A stretch of 64,000 nucleotides of DNA from Histoplasma ohiense (Eukaryota; Ascomycota; Eurotiomycetes; Onygenales; Ajellomycetaceae). This document shows positions 10,746 to 20,408 of the stretch, one piece after another. The position numbers were made by a program, and so were the translations under genes. Every line of letters starts with the position of its first letter. The first letter of the stretch is position 1. The notes beneath the pieces are model-generated. The model was not told where the DNA came from. It did no database searches and saw nothing but the letters and a program-made list of their open reading frames with translations. The DNA is taken from contig JAEVHH010000003.1 in assembly GCA_017607445.1 (NCBI GenBank), positions 1,364,001-1,428,000 of the forward strand, given 5' to 3'.

Positions 10746-11384
10746 CTATTGCGTGCGGACATCGCCATCTTGTTCGACATGGAGGTGCTCTGTGGTCTCG
10801 AGGACCTGGATGTGATCATCTGGGTATTCAACGCTGAAAATGTGTGAGGAGAGTCGTTTATTTTTGTCGGTCAGCTGGCTTGTTCCAGTTTGGGACTTGG
10901 ATTATATATGTGTCTGTATGGACGTATGTATATAGACGTAGGTAGGTAGGCAGGTAGGAGTAGGTAGGTATGTATTATGTATGTGTGGAGAATGACAGAT
11001 ATGAATCCATGGGAAGATAATGAAAAAGGGACATACGTGAATCCTTTGATCAAGGTGTACTCGTGCTTGATGGTCCCGCCGGATTTTCTGGCTTCTTCCT
11101 TGGCCCTGGTGTTTTGTTGTGAGCAGTTTCTTGGGAGGTAATAATTTTTAAGGCACGCACTAAAGATAGAGAAGGGGTTGCGAGGGGTAAGAGTCTATGC
11201 GACGGGGGATGGTGGGATAGGCAGGTGGATGACAGGTGATGGCATACTTTTCCAGCTCCTCTGGCGGAGCATCCTTCTTGAGAGTAACCTGTCGCACGCA
11301 AAGGGGCAAGGGTCAGCATTTTCTATGAGTTTCCATTGAGGTGTTGGTGAGAAAGATTTAGGGATGACCGACGTTGAAGAGCAT
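10746..11384 (-). CDS. Proteinase inhibitor I9-like small protein (four exons)
   Basis: A 69-residue protein hidden in four small exons: 11373..11384, 11248..11288, 11037..11105 and 10746..10833. All junction phases agree and total 70 codons. The product starts MLFNVTLKKDAPPEELEK and continues with GGTIKHEYTLIKGFTVEYPD, then DDHIQVLETTEHLHVEQDGD, ending VRTQ. This is the compact propeptide fold of the I9 family seen in stand-alone fungal inhibitors such as yeast Pbi2, which blocks vacuolar proteinase B. Introns 2 to 4 boundaries are clean (GTATGC, GTATGT donors; CAG acceptors). The first exon is only 12 bases and its donor, GTCGGT, is weak. A different start exon (many relatives begin M-P-S-F-N) could be used instead. 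The role as a serine-protease inhibitor is from family knowledge. Confidence 0.8.
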
Positions 11385-12460
11385 GGTCGTTGCGAGTGGA
11401 GTAGTCTTGGTGGGTTATCAATCAGTATTAACGGTTGGTGGCAGCTTGTGGCAGAGGTGGCTTTGGGATACGACTTTGCGCTGAAGGAGGGATGGGGAAA
11501 AGAGAAAAAAAAAAAAAAAAAAAAGAAAGCAAGGGTAAAGGAAGGGTGAGGGATAGGCGACTTAAATAGACAGACAGGCTGCTCCGGGAGTTGGAGGTTC
11601 GATATAGATGGGGCAGGTCAGATAAGGTGTGGGGTCGAAGCTTAGGAACAAGGGCGGTTGATATTGGGCGGGAGTTGGCTGAATGACCGCATGTCTGCGT
11701 GAAGTTTAATTAACTCAGTGCGGACAGACAAACAAATATCGGTTATATCCATAACCCAGAGCCCAGATATAGATAGAGGCCGACAATATATATAAACTAC
11801 TACCAGGTAATTACTCCCGTGAAGTACACCTCCCCACTTGAATCTTTTTGGTCTCCACGGTCGCCTGACAGTACGGCATTATTTTTTCTCTTCAATGGCA
11901 TACTAGAACAGATTGATATTTGCATTAGTGCGGCATTTTTGCAGCATTTGACGCTGTTGGGGGGATGGCTTGGGGATTCCCCCTGAGTTGTGCAAGACAA
12001 GCCTACAACACTGCGTCTATCTGTTCAAGTCTCTACCATCGCAGCAATAACTTGGCATCAGTCCGAGGATATTGGGCGAGCTGACCCGTGGGCAAACGGA
12101 AAGAGAGGAAATATATTGAATGGCAAGGTCCTTAAGGTAGTTGCGATTTATTTACCCCGTATTTCTGATGTGTATAGTGTGCTTTTTAATAAGAGGACAT
12201 AACCTTTAGATATTGATATAGACCGGATACATTCAAAGTGCTGCCCAAAAATTATATTACTGTTGTAGATGGCAGCACTGGGAGATTGTGGGAAGCTGTC
12301 ATATAGATTTCTGCTGAATGAGACCAAGTACGTTCAAATTTAACGGATTCATAATTCATACAGATATAACTTTCTCTGGATAGTCTGAAGAGGTTTTCAA
12401 ATTCACTTCTATTCTCACTCTTGATAAATTACATGGTAACTTGGAGCCCCACTTCTCATA
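11385..12460. other. Intergenic, no gene seen
   Basis: Upstream of the I9-like gene. It contains a poly-A run near 11505..11524 and short unsupported open frames only. Confidence 0.55.
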
Positions 12461-12508
12461 TAGTAACGTGATCACCCACCTAACGATCGCTCCCACCTAA
12501 CGATCGCG
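12461..12508 (+). repeat. Left terminal inverted repeat
   Basis: 48 bases; matches the reverse complement of 13117..13164 at 47 of 48 positions. Contains two tandem CACCTAACGATCGC-type motifs. Confidence 0.93.
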
Positions 12509-13116
12509 ATTTCCCATACAAATTGATAAAATTATCCACCTCATATATCAGTTATTTTTAATTATATTTAATTTTTTATTGATAATTTATAATCTACTAT
12601 CAAATTCAACTATTATAAGAAATTTAAAATATAAAAGAATACATTATTCATTGTGGATTACATGTGTAAAAATTCTAAATATTTCTTCATACAAATTTAT
12701 ATGAATTGTATTTGAATTACTAGCTGTATTTTTCACATTTCTATGAGAAAAATGCTAGTTTTTGTAATATTTAAATAACTTTCTTAATACTTGATCTTTT
12801 CATATATAAATTAGAATTTAGCTAACTCTATAGTTCTCTAATAGCTGTTAAAATTTCATTAAAAAATATTGAATAGCTCTGTTGATGATAATACAGTAAT
12901 CTGATTACATCTCCAATAATTTATATGTGTAATTTATCAAGAAAATCAACTTCTAATACAGTCTATAACTCAACACATAATATAGATTTTTAATATTTAA
13001 AACTTATATTATCTACTATGTAGATATGCATATATAAATTACCTATTATATATAAATTTTATATGATTATTGTTGAGATTTATGTAGCTATACATTCATG
13101 ATTTAGTATGCAAAAC

Positions 13117-13164
13117 CGCGATCGTTAGGTGGGAGCGATCGTTAGATGGGTGATCACGTTACTA
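13117..13164 (-). repeat. Right terminal inverted repeat
   Basis: 48 bases, inverted partner of 12461..12508. The single difference is in the outer copy of the motif (ATCTAACG instead of ACCTAACG when read inward). Confidence 0.93.
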
Positions 13165-13796
13165 GTATCCTGGCACTTATGAGTAGTTAGGATGGGAATT
13201 CCCATATTCCTCCCCTCTCCAGCGATGCATTTTACTGAGCTGAGACAGACGCACGACTACACTACCATTTAAGTACTCCACGGCGTCCAGCAATACTAGT
13301 ACTAGTAACTAACTACTAGCACAACTGAGTTGAAACACCACATGGCTAAGCCATAGTTATAATTGGAAAGGCGCGCCAAATCTCCAGCTGCGGCCGGCTA
13401 TGGCAGTCTCCCTCGCTTTCCCCTCCTCTCTTCAATTCGATAGCGAATATCAGCAGACATGTCTAGAAACATCCCATCTAAGGGATTCGTGACTGCTTCA
13501 CCTCATCTTGCTTCTGAAGCAAGTATGCAACATTGAAGCCCTTGGCGCGCTGAGCGAGGCTCTGAATGCCAGCGCAAACAAGTCTGCCTTTACCATCGGT
13601 GTCAAAATCGACGGTATCAGTCTAGGTGGTTTGGCCTCCGCAATTCAATGGAACTCGCGCAATGGGAGTGGCAATACTGGTAGGATGATGTTTTTTGCCT
13701 ATCAGTGAAGATATGGGCATTGCACTATTCGATCTACCAGCTTGTGGCCACCCCACCCGGCCCCTAGCATAACCATGGGAGAGCATGGCTAACGAG
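13165..13796. other. Intergenic with one unassigned open frame
   Basis: A plus-strand frame at 13508..13708 includes LGALSEALNASANKSAFTIG and VKIDGISLGGLASAIQWNS, which has protein-like composition. There is no clear start, splice partner or family match. It may be a relic or an exon of an unseen gene; nothing else is supported. Confidence 0.35.
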
Positions 13797-13804
13797 TCTA
13801 TATC
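13797..13804 (+). promoter_or_regulatory. TATA-like box of the 5S rRNA gene
   Basis: TCTATATC lies about 29 bases before the 5S start. Upstream TATA elements at this spacing are known for dispersed 5S genes of filamentous fungi and fission yeast. Confidence 0.6.
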
Positions 13805-13828
13805 AAGTGGAAACGGTTAGGATCTAGC

Positions 13829-13947
13829 ACATACGACCATAGGGAGTGGAAAACAGGGCTTCCCGTCCGCTCAGCCATACTTAAGCCGCTCGCCGGCCGG
13901 TTAGTAGTTGGGTGGGTGACCACCAGCGAATCCCGGCTGTTGTATGT
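13829..13947 (+). rRNA. 5S rRNA: 5S ribosomal RNA
   Basis: The sequence follows the ascomycete 5S pattern: ACATACGACC at the 5' end pairing with the TTGTATGT 3' end. The internal control region AACAGGGCTTCCCGTCCGCT and the conserved GGTTAGTAGTTGGGTGGGTG are intact. About 119 nt long. Some helix positions differ from the fungal form I know (GCCGGCCGG arm with a matching CCGGC), which look compensatory. A single dispersed copy, outside any rDNA repeat, is normal for Pezizomycotina. Confidence 0.95.
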
Positions 13948-13951
13948 TTTT
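13947..13951 (+). terminator. Pol III T-run after 5S
   Basis: Five T residues directly at the 3' end of the 5S gene, as expected for RNA polymerase III. Confidence 0.8.
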
Positions 13952-15645
13952 GCCAGTCCTTGAATAAGGATTCAACATGAATGTTTTTCCTTTTCTCTTC
14001 CTATCCTGCATAAGCGGGCACATGAGTTATCACAAAAAAGAAAGGGGAAAAATAAAAATAAAAAAAGGCCACAAAAAAAGTTCCAACCTAACTAATGATG
14101 GAATTAGATTTTTATGAGCTTCCCCTATACCCATGTATATACATATATGTCGGAACTGGATAAAGTCCGAATATTGACCCAAATACTGAATATCGAATAA
14201 GTAAATTGAATTGATTATTATAACTCCAATAATTACATGATAACCAGGCAGTATTTATAAGAAAGAGAATGCTTGAACATATGATGGGGGCAGTGCTGGT
14301 ATACATCGGAGCAGTGATCCGGTTTCCGAAATTGAGATAGAATAAGATCATTGCTTGATATGATAGATCACTTCTCACAATGCTTGATATGATAGATCCT
14401 TTCTCACAATATAAGCTTCTCGCATGTTGATCCGTTCGTGATTAAAAATCCCTGAATGCTGGCAGTTTCCTGGAGCCAAGCTCTTTTCCCCAAAGAAAAT
14501 CTGCAGCTGTACAGTTTCTGACACTATTTATTCTTTTGTGTCGCCGATACCTCCTACTACTCTGGAAGCTTCCATAGAGACCAGAACCAGATGGCAAGTG
14601 CCCGACTTCTAGAACTGGAACAGTAGGTAGTATTTTCTTTCATATTGCCTGTTGGGATCTGTAAGAATATGGCGGATGGATGGTTTCAAAGAAATCAAAT
14701 ATTTTTCGTTGTTCTTTAGGTTGTTAATTTGCTCGACATCTTTGTAAGACGGGTCGTCGGCTTCACTACCGCCACTATATCTGATGTTGGACCCCATATA
14801 CCTATATAGGTACACAATGCGTGGCCTAGTTACTCCGTACATACTCTCTGCTATCCTGAGCGGGGGTTGGGCCAAACTTAATAACCTAGCCAGATCTGCG
14901 GGATGTGGAGGATGTAGTTAGGTGTGGCGGTTTGGAGCTATATTCTTAACGACGGTTTGTCTCCAAGAGCCTTGGAATGTTTGTGAGAATAAATCGAACG
15001 AATAGATACTGCAATAACTCCATCGGCCGGTTTTGGTTCGGATAATCAAGCTGCTCAAGGTTTTCCAAAGGGCTGTATCTGGTCTGTATTGTGCTTTTTG
15101 ATGTAGACTACTGTGCACCTGTATATTAACATAGGTTTTGTCCGCCGGAGTCCCTCAGTACCCCTAAGCTAAAGGTCTTCATCATGGTCATCGAGAGGAA
15201 AATGATCGCGCACAGCTATTCTTTCAATTTCAATGCTTGAGTGCTCCAGCAACCTGGACTTGATTGACTATCAAGAGCATTTGATTGTTTTCTTCCTATA
15301 ACTTCATCATTTCTGTTCTCCACTTCAACTAGTTTGTGAGGAATAGCAATACAAGCCACAGGAGCCATACATCATATTACATGAATAGCATATCCTGCTG
15401 CATCCTGCATCCTGCATCCTGTCTAGTGTTCACTTGCCCGAAGGTTTTGCTACTTGGCGGGCAAATTGACCATCTTAGTAAGACGCTTCTTTCAACCAAT
15501 CACAATATAGCCAGCTCGGATAAACTCAATCATTTTTTTGTCCAGAAACCAAATTTTTAGAAATCGCGAACAGCTCGGTTTTCAAGCCCTTCGTTTATCT
15601 TGAAAGAGCAAGGCGGGAGCTTGCTCTTGCTTTTTCTTTTTCAAG
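13952..15645. other. Intergenic, no gene seen
   Basis: About 1.7 kb upstream of BMS1. It holds a 29-bp tandem duplication (listed separately), a short CATCCTG triplication near 15397..15421, and short frames without support. Confidence 0.55.
14352..14409. repeat. 29-bp tandem duplication
   Basis: Two adjacent copies of a 29-base unit beginning TGCTTGATATGATAGATC and ending CTCACAA, differing at one position. Not a CRISPR: there are only two copies and no spacer. Confidence 0.9.
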
Positions 15646-18600
15646 ATGGAGGACCAGACAAACAGACCACATCGGAAATCGAAGGAGAAGAAGAAGAAAA
15701 ATAGGGATCAAGCTGGTACTGTTTTTTCACCCCCGTGATATTTTGACGTTTGCTTGCGACTTTTGCGGAGCTTTGATCTAACCTTTTATTTTGTCGAACA
15801 GGTGCAAATCCCAAGGCATTTGCTGTAGCGCATGCCGGTCGTCTGCAAAAGCAAGCCGCCAGGTCTCATGATGTTCGTTTTCCCGAATCCTTTCCTGGTA
15901 CATGCTAGTATTTGTTTCCAACTAATGGCACCGTCGTCAACATAGATCAAAGAAAAGAGACTTCATGTCCCTCTTGTGGATCGCTTGCCCGAAGAGGCGC
16001 CTCCGATTGTTGTTACGGTGGTTGGGCCTCCGGGGGTATGTACCTGTGGCTCTTGAAATGGACTGGATTTCGCTTGCGATTAGGATGCTAATGTCCCAAC
16101 CACCGATTTCGCTTCTTTCTACATTAGGTTGGCAAAACAACCCTCATCAAATCCCTCATTAAGCGTTACTCGAAACAGACGTTAAGCACTCCCGCTGGGC
16201 CTCTCACTGTCGTAACGTCGAAACGAAGGCGCTTAACATTTCTCGAATGCCCCTCCGACTCCCTCGCGAGCATGATCGATGTCGCCAAGATCGCGGATAT
16301 TGTTCTACTTATGATTGATGGCAATTATGGGTTTGAAATGGAGACTATGGAATTTCTCAATGCACTGTCTTCAAGCGGTATGCCGGGAAACGTCTTCGGG
16401 ATCCTCACCCATCTCGACCTCTTCAAGAAACAGAGCACTCTACGTCAAGCAAAGAAAAGGTTAAAACATCGATTCTGGAGTGAATTATACCAGGGGGCGA
16501 AGTTGTTCTACCTGTCCGGCGTTATCAATGGGAGGTACCCGGATCGAGAGATACACAATCTGTCGCGATTTCTGTCTGTCATGAAAAACCCTCGACCGCT
16601 TATATGGAGAAACTCCCATCCTTATTGTTTGGCTGATCGATTCCTGGACATCACACCCCCGACGGCTATTGAAGAGAATCCCAAATGTGATAGGACAGTT
16701 GCTCTATACGGATATCTTCGAGGCACAAATTTTCCTGCAATTGGCGCCAGGGTGCATGTGCCTGGTGTTGGGGATCTCAGCGTTTCGTCGATAGAGGCAC
16801 TCCCTGACCCGTGTCCGACGCCTTTCATGGACCAAGCAATGGCAAAGGCAACTGGAAAATCAGGCCGAAGAAGGCTGGGGGAGAAACAAAAACTCTTGTT
16901 TGCTCCCATGTCTGATGTTGGCGGCGTCCTCGTCGATAAAGATGCGGTTTACATCGATGTTAAAACATCTACTTTCGACAGGGACGCAGACAGCGATGAA
17001 GAGAGGGGCCTGGGAGAGCAACTTGTTGTTGGATTGCAAGGTGAACGAAAGTTACTAGGGCAGGCAGAGTCGGGGGTCAGGCTGTTCAGGGATGGAGAGG
17101 CAGTTGCTGATGTAGGTGATGGTGAAACGGGGGAAGCTGGGCGAAAGCAGAAAAGAAAGGTCCGATTCACAGTCGATCACGAAAATGAGGCAAACGTTCT
17201 GGAGGATGAAGACGAAGGCTTTGAGTCAGATGATTCCGCGGAGGGAAGTGAAGACGGAGAAGGAGAGGATGGAGAGGATGTGGATGTGATGCCACCAGCG
17301 GATTTTGAGACAAATTTTAGAGAGAGACAAAATGGTGCGGCTCAACGTGACGAGGATGACATCGCCTTTGCAGACAGTGATTCTGATCTTGGATCAATAT
17401 CCTCGGCCGAGGGCCAGGAACTGGAAAGCGAAGGAGATTTCGAGTACGATTCGGACGAGGTTGATGATGGAACCTTACGTTGGAAGGAAAATCTGGCTGC
17501 GAATGCCAAGGCGGCTTTTGGAAAAAGGATTCCTTACCGTGTTGCTGACCTCACAAGGATGCTCTATGACGAGTCAATAGCCCCTCGGGATGTTGTAAAA
17601 CGATGGATTGGGAAGGATGCTGATGAGTCTTGTGAAAGCAATGATGGTGCCAACGAAGAAGACGACTTTTTTAAGAAAACTCGCGTTGAAATAGGGGAAA
17701 CAGAAGACAGGACTATTCCAGTGTATGACTACAAGCAACTTGAAGAAAAATGGGAAGACGATGATAATATCCAAACTATCCGGCGTCGGTTTGCCCGTGC
17801 TAAAGTTTCCAAGGGTGACGGATCAGGTGATGAGGACGGTGGTGAAGATGGCGACAGAGATGGAGATTTTGACACTGATGATTCCGATGATGAGGGAGAC
17901 GGTGCGTTCGAGGACCTGGAAACCGGAGAGGTTGTTGGTTGTGAAGAAGAGGAAGAGAAAGAGAATAGCAAGCGAGTCGAACCTGAAGATCTTGAAGCGG
18001 AGAGAGAAAGAAATGCGAAGAAAAAGGAGGAGCTAAGACTTCGTTTCGAAGAAGAGGATCGCGAAGGTTTTGCGAACGCAAAAGATGGGGGGAAGAGGCA
18101 GGATGAGGGGCAGTTTGGCGAGGATGATTGGTATGACGCGCAAAAGGCCAAGCTCCAAAAGCAGCTTGATATCAACCGAGCGGAATTTGATGCCCTAGAT
18201 GCACTCTCCAGAGCCAGAGCCGAAGGATACAAAGCTGGGACGTACGCCAGAATTGTGTTAGAAAACGTGCCGTGCGAGTTCTCGACAAGATTTAACCCTC
18301 GTTTCCCAGTTATTGTTGGTGGCCTGGCGCCTACAGAAGATCGATTTGGCTTTGTCCAAGTCAGAATTAAAAGACACCGTTGGCATAAGAAAATCCTCAA
18401 GACGAACGACCCCCTCATCTTCTCTCTTGGCTGGCGTCGATTCCAGACCACTCCAGTCTACAGCATCTCCGATTCCCGAACACGTAATCGCATGTTAAAA
18501 TATAGCCCGGAGCATATGCATTGTTTTGGCACTTTCTATGGTCCTCTTGTGGCTCCCAACACAGGTTTTTGCTGCGTCCAATCATTCTCGAATAAGAACC

Positions 18601-19430
18601 CGGGCTTCCGAATAGCGGCTACCGGTGTCGTCCTGAATGTGGACGAGACTACGGAGATTGTCAAGAAACTCAAACTAACCGGATACCCGTACAAGATCTT
18701 CCGAAACACAGCCTTCATCAAGGATATGTTTACCTCTGCTCTCGAAATTGCCAAGTTCGAAGGCGCCAGCATCCGTACCGTTTCAGGGATCCGCGGCCAG
18801 ATAAAGCGCGCTCTGAGCCGTCCGGAGGGGCATTTCCGGGCTACGTTTGAAGATAAAATCCTCATGAGCGACATTGTGTTCTTGCGTGCTTGGTATCCCA
18901 TCAAACCACACCGATACTACAACCCCGTCACCAACCTTTTGGATGAAACAGATGAAGATGGTTGGAAAGGCATGCGCTTGACGGGAGAAGTTCGCCGTGA
19001 GCAAAACATCCCAACACCACTTGAGAAGGACTCTGCATACAGGCCGATTGAGCGGGTCACTCGACATTTCAACCCCCTCCGAGTCCCTCGCCAGCTGGCT
19101 GCGGACCTTCCCTTCAAGTCTCAAATTACGAAGATGAGACCTCGTCAAGGTCAATCATATCTCCAAAAACGTGCTGTGGTCTTGGGTGGTGAAGAGAAAA
19201 AAGCTCGCGATCTGTTGCAGAAACTCACCACCATGCGGAACGAGAAGATAGCGAAGAGACAAGCTGCGCAGGAAGAGCGGAGGGAGGTTTACCGTGCCAA
19301 GGTGGCGGAGAATGCTGAGAAAAAACAGGAGAGGGAAAAGAGGGAGCGCGATGAATATTGGCAGCGAGAGGGGAAGAAGCGGAAAAACGATGGCGGAGAC
19401 GGAGGAAGAGGAGGGAAGAAAAGAAGGTGA
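15646..19430 (+). CDS. BMS1: Ribosome biogenesis GTPase BMS1
   Basis: An 1177-residue nucleolar GTPase that acts in 18S rRNA processing and 40S assembly within the small-subunit processome, with Rcl1 as partner in yeast. Exons: 15646..15715, 15802..15872, 15946..16035, 16128..19430. The P-loop GPPGVGKT (residues 74-81) is created across the last intron. Other hallmarks are TFLECPSDSLASMIDVAKIA, GNYGFEMETMEFLN, the G4-like THLDLFKK, and KLFYLSGVINGRYPDREI. A long acidic middle rich in Asp, Glu and Ser follows. The C-terminal half has the GTPase-activating region (THFYGP-type HCFGTFYGPLVAPNTGFCC) and a basic Lys/Arg tail. Intron 2 uses a less common GTTCGT donor, chosen because it gives HDIKEKRLHVPLVDR, the same spacing as yeast Bms1. 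The start is the first ATG and gives the usual basic N-terminus. Confidence 0.97.
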
Positions 19431-19800
19431 CGGTTTTGAGTGTGTGTTGATTTCAGTCTCATCATGAAAATAGTAGTCCTCGTACTTAATATCTGGAGAC
19501 GTTTTATATGGTGGCCCTCTATGGCAGCTGCATTATTCAAGTTCTTTTGGCCAGAACATTGGTTTTCTTCATCTTTGCTACAAAATCAACGGTTGAGATA
19601 CCGGCATTGTTAGGAATTGGTTTAGATATATACCTCTTGTATACATGCAGTTCAGCGTATCATTTCTCCCTGCTCCTTCTTTTCTCCTTTTTTTCTCTAT
19701 ATATCATCTCCTTTATATTCCTCCTTTGACATGGTTCCAGGTTCCAAGGTTACCCCATTCAATTATATCACGTGTTGTTCGCGCACATGACCGCGCCGCG

Positions 19801-19806
19801 ACGCGT
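19801..19806. promoter_or_regulatory. MCB-type ACGCGT motif
   Basis: The MluI cell-cycle box core bound by MBF in yeasts, about 600 bp before the Whi5-like start codon. Role inferred. Confidence 0.4.
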
Positions 19807-20188
19807 CTCGATCCGGCAAGTTGAGACCGCATCCATCATCGTTTGCATTTTTGCAGCGACACCCAGACGATCGGTAGACTTGCTTTTTGAAGAGACGTCG
19901 CGGGGAAGAGTGTTAGGCTCATGGAGAGCAAAGCACGATCCACTGTCGACGACGATATCATTGCTGGGACCATGGCCGGACTCACTCGGGTTGTCGCCGC
20001 ACACGCTACTACGAGGTCAGCCTGCTTACCGACCCATTAACTCTCATTCTCGGAGCCTCCACGACCTGGCTGCCAGAGAGCTACAAAACCGCCAGTTTAT
20101 CGCATAATCGTGGCTCAAAATCGCTCAAGCAAGGGTAGAAAGATCGTTGCCGGCCTAAGGCCCTCTAGTTAGGCAGCGGACCGTTTGC

Positions 20189-20198
20189 TTTTCGCGTG
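20189..20198 (-). promoter_or_regulatory. Combined MCB/SCB-like motif CACGCGAAAA
   Basis: Read on the minus strand this is CACGCGAAAA, matching both the ACGCGA core of MBF sites and the CGCGAAA core of SBF/E2F sites, 211 bp before the start codon. Role inferred. Confidence 0.45.
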
Positions 20199-20408
20199 AC
20201 GTTGCTGTGTGGGAGTGGAGCGAATTTTTTTTCGCTGTTGAACCCAGCCACGCGACGGCCGATCAGACTGCAGACAACGAACGAGAAACCACCACCTGCA
20301 ATATCAGCGCCCTTCCCCCCCGCAATATTCCCGGGGCCACCGATTACTTTTGCCCCTTCTCACGCAAGCCGGGTGGGCCATCACCAACACAGGGAACTAC
20401 TCCAAGAC

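Larger units (their letters stand above)
12461..13164. mobile_element. Non-autonomous TIR element (MITE-like) with TA flanks
   Basis: A 704-bp unit bounded by near-perfect 48-bp terminal inverted repeats (one mismatch), with TA at both outer ends, as left by Tc1/mariner-type insertion. The repeats begin TAGTAACGTGATCACCCA. Each contains two tandem copies of a motif like CCCACCTAACGATCGC. The interior of about 600 bp is very A/T-rich and has no open frame of useful size, so it carries no transposase. Its base composition contrasts with the flanks; this may reflect origin or C-to-T mutation by RIP (inference). Outer flanks look unrelated to the element. Confidence 0.85.
19431..20408. other. Promoter and leader region of the Whi5-like gene
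   Basis: No gene is supported. The stretch becomes G/C-rich after 19790 and contains CACGTG (19769..19774), ACGCGT (19801..19806), TTTTCGCGTG (20189..20198) and CACGCGAC near 20249. In-frame sequence before the first ATG at 20409 stays open but lacks an ATG. Confidence 0.5.

Noticed and set aside
14352..14409. Possible CRISPR-like direct repeat
   Set aside because: Only two abutting copies with no spacers, in a eukaryotic genome; a tandem duplication.
17729..18451. A 240-codon Ser-rich frame opposite BMS1
   Set aside because: It mirrors the acidic GAA/GAT-rich region of BMS1, which reads as Ser/Phe on the other strand. No independent support.
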